A DNA stretch of 64,000 nucleotides from Paralvinella palmiformis (GCA_025642065.1 JAODUP010000475.1:221001-285000), one strand, 5' to 3'. Positions 23,440 through 36,047 are shown, numbered from the stretch's first letter. Numbers and translations are program-made. The notes: generated by a model not told the origin, from the letters alone.

Positions 23440-26170
23440 AAATCAGTATCCATTTGCCAAGCCAGCGAAACGCCAGATACTGGCAATGACAGATGACGCT
23501 AGCAGCTGTACTGTGACAACAAGTGTCAGCGCTGTAAGACGACTCGGTAAGAGCAAATGTTACCATGGCAACCAGACAAGTCACCCCGGACAGGGGTCAG
23601 AGGTCAGGATCAACCATGAAAACAGCACAAGCAAAGGACGAGAACACGGCTATAATAAATGTCCGGCTTGGGGAAAGACTTGGAGTAAATGTCACTTGAA
23701 AAATCATTTTCAATCATGCCATAAAACAAAGCCGATTAGCACCGTGGATAACCATACACATAAAAGTGATGCACACAGGGATAGTGAAGAGGAGATATGT
23801 GTTCATTCAGTTGACATTGAAATAGGCGATGAATGGTTTATGCCATTATCAGTAAATGGAACAATACTACCTGTGAAGATCGACCCGGGCCCACAAGCAA
23901 ATGTACTCTCTATGAAGGACTATAATGTACTGAAACAGAGATCAAATTTAAAGAAAAGAGACCAAACTTAACTTCGTACAATAATGACATCATACCTACA
24001 GTCGTAACATGACGTGCAAGAGTTTTAACATTGGATTTGTTGTTGTTACTGGTGATGACAAAACATCATTACTGGGATCAACTGATGGGATTGATCAAGA
24101 AAAGCCAGAATGTATAGGTACATACAGTGACCAAAGGATCACATATACCAAATCACAAGACGGACTTGGATGTCTGCCAGGTAAATACCACATATAGCTA
24201 AAAGAAAATTCGGTCCCATCTGTACATCCAGCACAATACGTGCCATTCACTCTAAGAGAAAAGCTGAAAAATGTACATGATAGACTGGAGAAGATATGTG
24301 TAATTAGACATACTGAGGGAGAAACTGATTGGATTAATGCACTCGTCATAGTAGAAAAGCCCAACGGAGCCCCAGGCTGTGTTTGGAGTCAAAAGATTTA
24401 AATGAACACATCAAGAGGGAACATTACCACTTGCCAAATAAATCAAAGATCGTTGCTGATATGACACGAACATAGTTCATCTCCAAGTTAGACGCTTCAC
24501 ACGGGTTCTATCCAATGCAGTTAGATGAAGCAAGCTTCATGCCGTGCACAATGCTAACACCATATGGGAGATATAGCTTCAAAAAAAATGCCGTATGGGA
24601 TCTGTCAAGCACCAGAAATCTTCCACAAGACAATTAACAAAATCATGAAAGGTCTAGATCGAGTTCGCGTTTTTATTGATGACATACTGATTTGGGTATG
24701 TACAAAAGAAGAACATGACAGGAGACTACAAAATGTTCTAGAAAGAATCAAGGCAACTAATATAAAGCTAAATAAGAGTGTGAAATTTGCGTCGAACAAA
24801 TTATGTTCCTTGGAGACGCACTCACCCGTGATGGTGTGTAACCTAATGACAGGAAGGTTCTAGCTATACACGAGATGAAGCACCCAGAAACCAAACACCA
24901 GACAGCCAACAGCAAGGCATTGCGTTCCTTGCTTAAAGAAGATACAGCATGGGAATGGTCTACTGTGAATCGGCAAATGATGTTAGTATGTAGATTGCAT
25001 GATCAGCAAATGTTGACGACCGTTTTAATTTGACTATTTTTTGGCAATTCGCCAAATTCGCCATATTAAAACGACCGTCAAGACTTGCCGATCTACAATA
25101 CTCAACATGAAAAAGAGTGGAACGAGATCAAAACAGTTCTGACAAATAAACCAGTACTAACTTATTTTTATCTACTGAAGCAAACAAAAATATCCCCTAA
25201 TGCTTCAAATGATGCTTTAGTTGCAGTGATAATGGAAATACGTGATTCAAAATGGCTACCAGTTGCCTACGCAGCACGCTCTATAACAGATGCTGAGTGC
25301 AGATATGCACAAATAGAGAAGGAATGCCTTGGTATTCTCATGCGATAAATTTCACGATTACTTTTATGGAGCCGAGAAAGCTGCAGAGACGGATCACAAA
25401 CTACTACTGGGAATAATCAAAAATAGTTTGAGTGAGATGACACTCAGACTACAAAGACAGATACTAAGAATACAGAGATATGATATGGATTTACAATACC
25501 CACCTGGCAAATCTCTGGTTTTAGCAGATGTACTCTCACGCAACAAACCACCTAAGACAAAAGTGATCCAGAACAAGAGATATCAATTCACGTCAGCTTA
25601 GTAAAGAAAACAATGCCAGTAATGACATCTGGAGAAAAATTGCAGAAGAAACGGATAAAGATGAAACATTACACCAGGCGATATAATTAATGGCTCAATA
25701 ACACATTACAGCACTTATCGTGACTTTCTACAAGAGCTCTCAATTGTTGATGGAGTTATCATCAAATCAAACAGAGTCGTGGTCCCAACGTCGTTGAGAG
25801 GAAGGATGTTACAAATAATCCATGAGGGACATATGGGAATTGAAAAATGCCGATTCAGAGCTCGCCAAGCATTATACTGATCCAGGATAAATAAAGAAAT
25901 TAATAAAATGGCCTATAACTGTGACACATGTCAACTGTATCAATACAAACAACGAAAAGAGCCATTGCCAAGTCCAGAGTACGCTTAGAGTAACGGTAGA
26001 GCTTAAAAATCTGTGCAAATTGTGAAAAGGCTGATAAAAAAAGTCAGGGAAAAACAACGAAGATCCTCATTTGGCATTGCTAGCTAACAGAGCTACGCCT
26101 CTAAAATGTAGCCAAATCGCTAGCAGAGTTATTCTTCGGTTAGCGAGTGGTGCAGGACTGGGACTTATTA
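23440..26170 (+). pseudogene. Ty3/gypsy-type LTR retrotransposon gag-pol, heavily decayed
   Basis: Domains occur in Ty3/gypsy order. A zinc-knuckle-like stretch lies near 23655-23720 (CPAWGKTWSKCHLKNHFQSC). The protease follows (LPVKIDPGPQANVLS), where the family D[TS]GA active site reads DPGP. RT spans about 24240-24850 (PYGICQAPEIFH; catalytic box FIDDIL), with frameshifts and stops. RNase H covers 25085-25560 (ASNDALVAVI, KSLVLADVLSRN). An integrase HHCC finger lies at 25820-25940 (EGHMGIEKC, CDTCQLYQ). About 26050-26100 resembles the DPHLALLANRATPL stretch that normally follows the integrase core, so the core is deleted. No LTRs were recognised. Confidence 0.87.
24989..25097. mobile_element. 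109-bp foldback insertion inside the gypsy pol region
   Basis: The ends TGTAGAT...GCAA...TTGACGACCGTTTTAAT and ATTAAAACGACCGTCAA...TTGCC...ATCTACA are inverted repeats of about 40 bases with a short centre. They interrupt the pol frame between WEWSTVN and the frame resuming at EKEWNEIKTVL, where gypsy proteins are continuous. Confidence 0.75.
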
Positions 26171-26510
26171 TCAAAACATGTCACAGCCACTACTTTTAAT
26201 TCTTTCAAGTCTAGACTCGACAAGTAGTGGAAAGGTGACATAGACTATATGAAATGAATACCTGTGTATACAATGTAAGCAGTATTCAAGACCAGAATAC
26301 CCGACTGAGACTCAGCCTTTTATCCAGGAATTATTTATGCAAAGAATATATGCCGAGATTAATTACATTTATGTATAAAAGCAAGTTTGGTGTAATCATT
26401 ATGCACTCTGATGGTTTGAATTAAAGTGTGTTTTATATGTATTGGAACACCAATATCTGATCTGCAACGGTAAAAATAAATTGATATCATAACAAAAACA
26501 CATATTAAAG

Positions 26511-26692
26511 CCCCGTTCGGGTTAATCCAACCCGGACATGTAGGTCGGTTTGGTCGGGTCGAACCTTTTCTTCGGGTCACGGATTTGGTCTGGATTTAAG
26601 TCTTGTGTGTTGGGTTGGGTTCGGGTTGTTGTGTTGCAGGTTGGGTCGGGTTTGAGTTCAGATTTCCAACCCGTGTAGGGGTATAATACATC
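26511..26692. mobile_element. Short hAT deletion derivative with G-rich interior
   Basis: Left end AAAGCCCCGTTCGGGTT and right end AACCCGTGTAGGGGTATA are imperfect inverted repeats. The left half (TTCTTCGGGTCACGG, TTTAAGTCTTGTG, GGGTTCGGGTTGTTGT) matches 19030-19110. The right half (GGTTTGAGTTCAG, CCAACCCGTG) matches 21335-21362. It is about 180 bp and non-coding. Confidence 0.7.
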
Positions 26693-26729
26693 TGTGTGCG
26701 TGTGCGCGCGTGTCTGTATAATCAATATA

Positions 26730-28200
26730 ATGTTATTTCCGCCATTGCAATGCAAGTTGGACGATGCCGACTAGAGAAAGATACATTATGGAATGTTGTA
26801 TAGGACTGATAGACAGACTAAAGAAGGTTGAGCTAGTAGTTATTAGTGGATATTTGAACTGGAGGGTTCAGCTTTGAAACAAGAAATGCAGGGAATGCAA
26901 AGGAGTTTGGAGACGTAGTGGAGATGGATGGTTTTTGAACACAGTTTAAAAAGGATAAGAACAAGCTTGATTGATTGTCATAGTCTGATCACCTGGTGAT
27001 ATGTAAGCAGGAGAGGAAATATCCCGGGAATTTTAAGGCAGTTCTCGATGAAGAGACATTATTACAGCACCATCCAATACTGATTGACATGAAATAGAAA
27101 GGTGTGATGAAAGTATGGTGGGATAAATCCCAATTAAAAAGGAGGGGGTGCATGGAGGTTGAAAGGTGAAAACATACAAAAGGAAGTTCCAAGAGATATT
27201 GTTGTTTTAGGAGGATGAGAAGTATGATGATGTGAACAAGATATGGGAGATAATGAAGGACAGACTCTAATGAGAAAATAGCTAATGAGGTGTGTGTTTG
27301 AACAAATGATCAGTTAATGTATCAATAGACATGATGGATAGCTAATGAGGTGTGTGTTTGAACAAATGATCAGTTAATGTATCAGTAGACATGATGGATA
27401 GCTAATGAGGTGTGTGTTTGAACAAATGATCAGTTAATGTATCAGTAGACATGATGGATAGCTAATGAGGTGTGTGTTTGAACAAATGATCAGTTAATGT
27501 ATCAGTAGACATGATGGATAGCTAATGAGGTGTGTGTTTGAACAAATGATCAGTTAATATATCAGTAGACATGATGATGAAAAGAAAAGGTTGGGAAGAC
27601 AGTGAGTAAGAGATGAGTAAAATACCAGGCATTGCGTCATGCAAGGGTCACTATTGTGGAGGTAGATGCATCGGCAAAAGATGGAATGGCAAATAAGGTA
27701 GCAAACAAAACAAGTCCTAAAGCGCAGCAGGCAGCAGGAGAGAAATGTTTTCAGATAAATATTTAATTTAGAAGCAGGATGTAGTTGGAATCAACTCCGT
27801 GAGGGATGAGAGATGAAGAAAAGTTATAAAGCCACAGATGGTCAGTAAGAGTATGTGGTGTAGAAGATGGGATAAATAAACAAAGATGGAAGTGGGAAGA
27901 GCAATTGGACAAATGAAAAGTGGAAAGAGAAGTGGATCCAGACAATTGGTGAGTGAAGAAGATGGCTGGGGTCCGTGAGATGGTGATGGATGGGATATAG
28001 GCACTGACGGACTGGGGGTTAAATACTCTTATACTAATATACAAGAGGAATGGGAGTGTGGGTCAGATCAGGCAATAAAGCTATAAAATAAGAACATGGA
28101 ATGAAGATACCGGAGAGGGTTTGGGAGAGAAGATTATGAGAGAAAGTGAGTATTGATAGAATGGAATTTCAATTTATGGCTGGGTAAATGATGGAATATA
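26730..28200 (+). pseudogene. RTE-like LINE remnant with an internal 60-bp tandem expansion
   Basis: Scattered frames fit an endonuclease-RT polyprotein: near 27040-27140 FKAVLDEETLLQHHPILID and MKVWWDK resemble the end of the endonuclease, and near 28100-28195 MKIPERVWERRL, EKVSID and FQFMAG fit the motif preceding the RT finger box. Many stops and frameshifts. The 60-bp array at 27279-27577 sits between the parts. Subfamily is tentative. Confidence 0.5.
27279..27577. repeat. 60-bp tandem repeat, 5 copies
   Basis: The block beginning TAGCTAATGAGGTGTGTGTT repeats with an exact 60-base period and only one or two substitutions per copy. Confidence 0.95.
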
Positions 28201-28800
28201 TGTTATATGATAGCTACAATAGAAGTACTATGAGTACTCAAGTCAGTTTCTAGACGGTTATCAAGGACCTTAGATAAATAAGGTAAGTTAGATACTGATC
28301 GGTAGTTTTTCAATACCTTTTTATCTAGATTTGGTGTATTTAACAGTAATCTAATACTGACCGTTATGAAATAAAGTGGAACCTTAATTGTACTCTATCA
28401 ATTTCTTTTTAAAGATTGTAGTAAACAAGAAAAGTATGCATTCCAGAACTTGTTTCAACAGACTTGTGGACAGTGGGATTTCAGCATGATTTATCCTGAG
28501 TAGCAAACTTCACAACATTTTTCCTTGTATAAAAGCTGATGTATAGTCAGTTTGGTTCTTTGCCAAAGTTTTTTCAGCTTTCCAACGCTCCTGGTTTGTT
28601 TTTTGAGTTTCCTCTGTATACCATTTGACTTCTTGTTTGTTGCAAGTTTAATATTGTCAGATATAGTTTTTCCACAACCTGATACTCCCCAAAAAATATG
28701 TCCGTACATTATTGTTTGGCATCATCAAAAGGAAAGTACACTTAGATCACATCAGCATATTTACCTTTGGATCAGATCGCTCAAATAGTCAATAGTTTGA
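28200..28800 (-). pseudogene. L2-like LINE fragment (linker and start of RT)
   Basis: The minus strand reads a basic linker (KKQTRSVGKLKKLWQRTKLT, LLYKEKCCE) and then, near 28340-28270, NLDKKVLKNYRSVSNLPYLS and KVLDN, the LKNYRPVSNLP motif that opens the RT domain in L2/jockey-type elements. Stops and frameshifts are frequent and the rest of RT is absent. Confidence 0.65.
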
Positions 28801-28939
28801 ATGTTTAAAACCCCCATAATGGTCTAAATACACAAAATACCAGTGCTAGTGAAACAAAACCAGTTATATAATTTCGTTTGTCAGTGCGTCTTAGTGGATA
28901 GTTCTACATTTGATGTAAATAAAAAAATAAAATTGAAGT

Positions 28940-29520
28940 TTATTATATTACAATTAATGCATTGCCATAATCTTTTCTCGAAATTGTACGGACTGGATTA
29001 TAAAGTCTTTCATATTTTACAAGGCAATGAATTACAGACCTGTCTCGCTTACATGTGTTTGTTGTAAACTCCTAGAGCATATAGTATGTTCCAACATACA
29101 CGCACACTTGGATAGATCAAACATTCTAACATCCATGCAGCATGGATTTAGAAAAGGCGATTCATGTCAATCATAGTTACTAATTACTCTTCTTGACCAT
29201 ATGTCATATTTTGATAAGAAGATTAGAGTGTATGTTATCATTTTAGACCTAAGCAAGACTTTCGATATTGTCTCGCTTGAGAAATTACTCCATAAAATTT
29301 ATCATTATGATGTTAACGGGGATCTACATAACTAGATCAGCAACTTTCTTACATCACGCCATCAGAAAGTCGTAGTCAATGATGATCCTTCAGATAACAT
29401 TTATGTGGCTTCTGACGTTCTGGAGGGGATCGTGCCATCTGTCGTCCAATCTCAGTTACGGCTCTTTGCCGATGATTGCCTTCTTTACAGGTCCAGCATG
29501 GACTAAAGGGATCAATATGG
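28940..29520 (+). pseudogene. CR1/jockey-type LINE RT fragment
   Basis: Plus-strand reading: MNYRPVSLTCVCCKLLEHI, HGFRKGDSCQS, IILDLSKTFDIVS, FLTSRHQKVVVN, then LFADDCLLYRSS. The LGPLLF box normally before FADD is missing, and stops occur at several places. The order of RT motifs is right, so this is one decayed copy. Confidence 0.75.
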
Positions 29521-29664
29521 TACATTGTGCTATAAATATAATAACGCTGTAATCATTGTAAAATGGAAAGTTTAACAATAATATTGTCTAATCCTACATA
29601 CTGATATAGCTATGAAATCTAAAAGATTCATGAAATTAAATTATAATTAACACAGATTCAAATC

Positions 29665-29706
29665 CCCCCCCACACACACACACACATACACACACACATA
29701 CACACA

Positions 29707-29744
<38 letters not shown>

Positions 29745-29757
29745 ATAATAATAATAA
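29665..29757. repeat. (CA)n followed by (AAT)n
   Basis: A CA/CATA tract and ATAATAATAAT run at the 3' side of the minus-strand LINE (29760-31030); possibly its degenerate tail. Confidence 0.85.
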
Positions 29758-29759
29758 AT

Positions 29760-31030
29760 ATTTATTTCAGACTCTCAGTCCATAGTAATACAATACAAGT
29801 AATTAATTATCACAGTAAAACAAAGAGATTATGTACAACATCAGTCAGGTCATCAGATTAAAAACAAACAAGTTATCAGTGGGGCATAAACATAATAAAA
29901 ACAGAGGATATACTGATCATAGAATATCATTTGCTAATCTGTAAAGTATTAAATCAGTAGCCCGAGATAAGAGAAGACAACAGAACAGAAGATAAGACAA
30001 CACTCATAATAATACTATTTGAACTGGACTGAAGCCTTTGGATAAAATTTGTAATATGTTTCCTTTATAATTCACTAAAGGTAAGTATGCTATAGTGAAC
30101 AAACATTTCACTTGCTCTACAATGTTTATCCAGTTTAATTAGTCATCTAATGCTATTATTATAGCCTACACATATTTTTTTCATAAGGGTTTCAGAAGAA
30201 TCATACCAGAATTGTGTACAGTATAGGTTAGTACAGTATGATTTAAATAAGAACACCTTGACATCATCAAAACAAAAATTAAATTTTCTAATCAGCATAT
30301 TTGTATTGACATAGAATTTACAAAGTTATCTATAAATATCAGATTTACATGAATAGGTTTATATTTTAATACCTAAATATCTACAATTATTAACATAGTC
30401 TAACTGATTATTACACAATAATGGAGTTTCAAGATCTTCAAGTTTCTTTGGTTTTAATAACATGATCAAACTTTTCTTATTATTATATTTAACATCGTGA
30501 TTGGACCCATATTTTTCACAAATGTTAAGTAATTTTTACATTCCACAGGACGACATACTCAATATACACAAATCATCAACATATGTAATATGGTTAATAT
30601 GTCTTCCACCTAAACGACAACTAATGTTACTTTTTGATAAAGTCAAACTCAAATCATCAATATATATATTAAAGAGAAGTGGTGACAATATACCACCTTC
30701 CTTGACATCATTAGTAACAGTAAAAGTAGTGGAGGTCGCATTTCCCCATTTAACTGACATATTTTGGTGTTGGTGTCAAAAAGCAATAATACGGATTAAA
30801 TATATGGGCCAACAGTTTATTAAATAATGTAAAATGATACACAAGGTCAAAAGCCTTAGAGGCATCTAAAAAAGTCACAAATACTGGGGTATCATGTTCT
30901 TTATAAAATTCAATGCATTCTTTACGAAGATAAATACGCAAGTCAGTAGAATGACCTTTTTTAAAACCAAACTGATACTCTGAAGTCCAAAGAAATTCTT
31001 CACACCTTGTAAAGGTGATGATTTGACGAG
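29760..31030 (-). pseudogene. CR1/jockey-type LINE RT, decayed
   Basis: From about 31010 downwards the minus strand reads CEEFLWTSEYQFGFKKGHST, IYLRKECIEF, VFVTFLDASKAFDLVYH, then (30760-30540) EGGILSPLLFNIYIDDL and ITYVDDLCILSM, the RT catalytic box with V in place of A. KKSLIMLLKPKK and NNCRYLGIKI follow. Frameshifts separate the blocks. A degraded C-terminal part runs to about 29760. Confidence 0.78.
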
Positions 31031-31439
31031 ACTTTTGAATTGGAATGAATGTTTATTTCTGTTAAAGTACATAATATAGCCATATTTATGAATACAGGTA
31101 TATCACAATACATCATATTTATTATAATAAAAGGATTATCATAAATATTTATATTATGGACAGAAACGGAGGACATTTACTAAGACAATAGTGTCTCTTT
31201 CCTCACTGATTTAGTTTATATGAAGCTAAGTAAGTTTGATCGAGCAGTGAGGCTGTAATGCCCAGAAAGAAAACAATGAACAATTTTAAAAAAATGAAAA
31301 GATATATGTAGGAAATCAAATAGTTCTGCAATTTACATGGACAAATAAATATGAGGCATGAACGTCTAGTTGTTCTTTTGTTTGACACATATGATTACCT
31401 GATTTATTAGTGCAAGTTTGGACCTAGTAAAATTTGTAT

Positions 31440-31495
31440 GCACGCGCGCGCGCATACACATACATACACACACACACACACACATATATATACAC
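31440..31495. repeat. (CG)n/(CA)n/(TA)n compound microsatellite
   Basis: GCGCGCGC, then CATACA/CA repeats, then TATATA in under 60 bases. Confidence 0.85.
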
Positions 31496-31604
31496 TGAAT
31501 GTTTTTTTTGCCTTATTAATAAAGCAGCACATTGATATTTTAAACATTATGTTCGTGAACATTTGTGTGCACTGTGTACGAAAATAAAATATCATGCTTA
31601 TTTA

Positions 31605-32430
31605 CATATATTTGAGTAGTTCTTGTTTAAATTTACCGCTAAAGGATTTGGTGGTTCTTAATGATTTTATTTTCTCCGGGATATTATACAAGGTTTGATG
31701 GGCTGCGTGAATAAATGATCTACAGATTGTTTTGAGGTGTCTTTCTGTGATATGTGGTGCATTTTTATTTCTTGTATTGTGTGGATGAATGTCGCTATTT
31801 AAATAGAAATATATTTTGCAGTGATTGGGGCAATTCTCTTTGGGAGAACAAATACACAAATTGTAATTTGAACAGCTTCGCTACTTGGCGATATATTAAG
31901 GCAACATGTTGTATATAAGGATAACAGGTGTATTGTATTTCGAGTTATTTATTATCCTTATCGTCTTATTTTGTTTTATTTCTAGTTTGACTTTGTTTAC
32001 TTTATTCACTATTTCATTTTTGATGTTCAAAGTTTAGTCGGTTGCGCTGGGAAGACCATATTATTTTTTTCTGATATTTTATAAAAGTTGGTTGGTTTGA
32101 AATAAAATATTTTATCGTGAGGATTGCGTTTTAAATAATGGTCAAAATTATTAATAGATGTGGGTATTCCGGATGCAAATTGTTCACCAACTCCAGTGAA
32201 GTATTTACAGAAACCATTTGAAATGTGATTTTTGTTACTTGTGTGTTTATTATTAATAATGAATGCATCTGTGAGCATAGATTTATTTTTGTTCCTACCG
32301 ATTAATAAATTTAGGTTAGCCCATGTACGTCTTACATCATTTCGATAATAATTAAATAGTTCTGAATAATAATTATGTTTATTTTTGCGCTTTAATTGGC
32401 TCCGGGAGGAAACCCCTGAAGCTAGGTTTG
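31605..32430 (-). pseudogene. Jockey-type LINE remnant lacking its RT core
   Basis: About 32430-32030 reads the linker before RT (NDVRRTWANLNLLIGRNK, ISNGFCKYFTGVGEQFASGI). About 31990-31605 reads the C-terminus after RT (NCPNHCKIYFYLNSDIHPHN, TRNKN, KTICRSFIHAAHQTLYNIPE, KFKQELLKYM). The catalytic domain that should lie between is absent, so an internal deletion joined the two. Confidence 0.75.
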
Positions 32431-33006
32431 ACCATTTGTTCTATATTTGGGGTATTTATTCTTAAAACATTATAAAAACATTTTAAAAACGTTATTTATA
32501 TTATTTTCCATTAAATAATTATATGTCATGTTTATTGATTGTAGAAGCAAATTAAGCATCAGATAACTGTGATCCAAGAGCTGGTCCATCAAAAAGAAGA
32601 TACATGAGAGATGGTCACAGTGTATCTAGTCATGAGAGTAATTAAATATGGACTATATTCTAAATTGTTAATAAACATTTTTTTAAATATGATGTTTTTT
32701 ATTGTTCTTAAAACATTATGAAAACAATTTAAAAACATTATTTATAATATTGTTCTTAAACAGTATGAATTTTTTTTTAGACTTCATAATATTACATTTG
32801 TTCTTAAAACATTATAAAAATATCTTTAAAACGTTATTTATAATATTTTCCATTAAATAAAGATGTTCAAATTAACTATGATACACGTCAATCAAATCTA
32901 ATATATATTCAGCGATGTCTGTCATGTTTCTCTAGTAACCTTCCATTATATACATTATCCGAAATATAGCACAAATGATCAAACCTAACTTCAGGGGTCA
33001 CCTGTC
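32406..33006. mobile_element. Foldback element or MITE with ~45-base inverted arms
   Basis: The arm at 32406-32452 (AACCCCTGAAGCTAGGTTTG and onward to CTATATTT) is inverted at 32966-33006 (CAAACCTAACTTCAGGGGT). Between and beyond the arms the motif AAAACATTATAAAAACATTT followed by AACGTTATTTATA recurs (about 32461, 32705, 32803). No coding sequence. Confidence 0.6.
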
Positions 33007-33539
33007 GAAGCCAATTCAAAAGTCTCGTCAAATCATCACTTATACTTTCCTACTGAAGTTAAACAAATGTCTAAATTAATGATATCCTGATTGTCACTGT
33101 GCATTATTGCTTATAGCTGAATCTAGTTTGTCGTTGTGTTGGCCTGTACTTTGATCAATCCACTTATTATCGTTATAAACCTATGTAGTACAAAGAAATC
33201 CTTGGGTACGTACTGGCAAACACAGAGACAAATAAGTTTTGTGATTATATGTATTTGTTCATTTGGCCAATAGGAAGATAGCTAAGGCTATGTTAATTTC
33301 CTGATAAATTGTTACCTTTAAGAAATGTTATACCATCTATGAGCAAAATGTTTGTAAATGGAAAATAATGTTGTTGTTAAAACATTATTAAAAGTTTTTA
33401 AACCCGTACCCTTTCACATTAAAACATTATCAAAAGCATAATGTTTAAAAAAAATGGGGTTTTCTGAGTGTTATAATTACAGAAGGAATCGATGAAAGAA
33501 GCACGGGAGTGTTTTTATAAGAGTCTGTAGATGAACAGC

Positions 33540-35440
33540 TGTATCCCCAAATCCCCAAGAAGCGGAAAAGACGTAAGATCTGGAGGACAAAGGAAAGAAC
33601 AGCCAAGTATAGACAGAAACAGAGAGCGTAGAAGAGGTACAAGACATCAGGTAGCCGCTTAAATTACATCAGAATTACGAATGAGAAAAAATCATTTAAA
33701 CAACCGGTGAGAAATGTATGTAGAGATTTTGAAAATAATTTGGCATCAAACCTGAAACATAACCCGAATGCGTTTTGGAGATACTGTAAGTCAAAGCTGA
33801 AAAATAGGAACAGATCAATTGATTGATCTTAAGACAGAGGCAGGTGACCTCATAGGTGATGATAGTGAAAAAGTAGATCTCCTAAATTAATATTTTTCAA
33901 ATGTGTTCATCCCGGAAGATATAGACAGCATCCCAGATATTGCACAGAAATACCATAATCTGTATGCAGCCTCAATAATCTTCACCATCGAGGAGGTTGA
34001 GAAGAAACTGAAAACAAAGATATAGGCAGGTCCTGATGGGCTCAACCCTAGAGTGTTGAGCGAGTTGTCCCAGTCCATAAAGTTTCCGTTGAGCATTATA
34101 TACCAGAAATCGTGTGATGAAGACTGCCTATCTGACGCATGGAAGAAGGTTTACATGACTCTGATCCACAAGAAAGGATCAAAAGTAACTCCAGGTAACT
34201 ACAGACCTGTTAGTCTTACATCAGTAATAGGAAAGGTGGTGGAATCCATAGCCATGGACAGTTTGGTGGAGCATATGATGTCACACAAACTTTTTTTGTG
34301 GTGCACAACATGGGTTTGTTCTAGGCCGATCGTGTATGACCCAACTACTGGTCATGCTGGCGCTATGGTCCGAAATATTAGAGTGGGGCTCCACTCGACG
34401 TCATCTATCTAGATTTTCGCAAATTATTTGACACCGTCCCCCATCAAAGACTGATTAGGAAACTGAAAGCCTACGGGATTAATGGAAAGTCAGTTGATTG
34501 AATACGCGATTTTTTTCAGGCAGGAAACGGGAAGTTCATTGTGGTTAATAGTGACTTGTCATCTTGGGCGAGTATACTCGATCAGTGGAATCCTGGAGGG
34601 TAGTGTGGGACCAATATGCTTTGTCAGCTTCAGCAATGACCTCCCGGATGTGGTGAGAAGTTCAGTAAAATATTTGCTGATGAACCCAAACTATTTCGAG
34701 CATTGAGGACATCGGAAGACAACGTTAGCCTACAACAGGACTTGGACAGTCTGATGGAATGGTCCCAGAAGTAACTAAGTTTTAATGAATCAAATTAAGT
34801 GTAAGGTTCTTCATCTAGGCAGCGAAAATGAAAGACTGAAGTCCTAGATGCTTGTAACACTGTTACAAATATTACCACAATGAGTGTTCATTGATGATCG
34901 AGGAACTTAAATTTCACCAGCAAAGGCAGTCAACAATTAAGGCATCTTGCATACTTGGACTGCTGAGGGCCACTTTCACATCCCTTGATGAGTTGACAAT
35001 CTTGCATGCTTGGACTGCTGAGGGCCACTTTCACATCCCTTGATGAGTTGATAATCTCTTGACTGTTGACAACGATGGTTCACCCGGATCTGGACTATGG
35101 CAATTCCATCTAGCACCCTAGATTCCGTTGGGATAACGTAAATGTCGAAAGATATCTTTGGAGTATCGCAGGAGAAGAGGTACATGTTGCAGGTATTCAA
35201 AATCCATCACTAGAGGTCACCACCAGAAGTTTATGAAGATTGTGTCCGTCAGTCTGTCTTCAATCAGAGAGTGGTAATTGACCGGAATTCACTCCCCATC
35301 AAAGTTATCCATAGACCGTCTTTGAACATATTTAAGTCAAGATTGGAAAAGTTCTAGCTTAAGCCATTTTAAGGGCAGATACAATCTACCATGACCGTCA
35401 AGAAATTATGATCATGTATTACAGTTAAGATCAGAATAAA
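33540..35440 (+). pseudogene. CR1-like LINE ORF2 remnant (linker, RT, C-terminus)
   Basis: In order: basic linker near 33740-33810 (FENNLASNLKHNPNAFWRYC); GPDGLNPRVLSELSQSI and YQKSCDEDCLSDAWKKVYMT; HKKGSKVTPGNYRPVSLTSV; degraded central RT (34330-34700; GSVGPICFVSFSNDLPDVV); and the C-terminus near 35275-35355 (NSLPIKVIHRPSLNIFKSRL). The catalytic FADD box is unreadable. Stops and frameshifts throughout. A 56-base duplication lies at 34947-35052. Confidence 0.82.
34947..35052. repeat. 56-bp tandem duplication inside the CR1-like LINE
   Basis: The segment CTTGCATACTTGGACTGCTG through TCCCTTGATGAGTTGA occurs twice in direct succession with few changes. Confidence 0.85.
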
Positions 35441-35684
35441 TCAACATGTCTACGTATAGCCTCTGTATTCCGTATATTCGGTAGGCCATCAAGGTGTCAA
35501 CATTCTAAAACCCATATTATAATAACTAGTCACTTATTATATATCATGTAGAAGAACTCTTAATAAAGGACATTTAACTAACTAATGTATGGAATCTCTC
35601 CCGAGACCGGATATAATTAAACTCACACCTTCAGAAATAACGTCTTCACAGATTTACATGCTTATCAGGTACACAGACAACTAT

Positions 35685-35685
35685 A

Positions 35686-35736
<51 letters not shown>

Positions 35737-35996
35737 ATGTGTGTGTGTGTGTGTGCATTTCATAAGATTAGAATATATACAGTTTTTAAACGAAGTATCT
35801 GTATATGTACACTCTTTCAATTATTCCATCTGATCTTCAACAAAAAATTGAAATACATATAATATAGATTGATCCAAATTATTTAGCCGCAGTTGTGTAT
35901 AATATTTTCTCTGACATGTTCTTATTTTCAAAATGTGGACCTGATTGATTGTACGAAATTATATGCGTTTGTGTGTGTGTCTGAATGTGCATGTGC

Positions 35997-36047
<51 letters not shown>

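Noticed and set aside
27241..27600. CRISPR array
   Set aside because: The 60-bp repeats are contiguous with no unique spacers, and the DNA is animal nuclear sequence.
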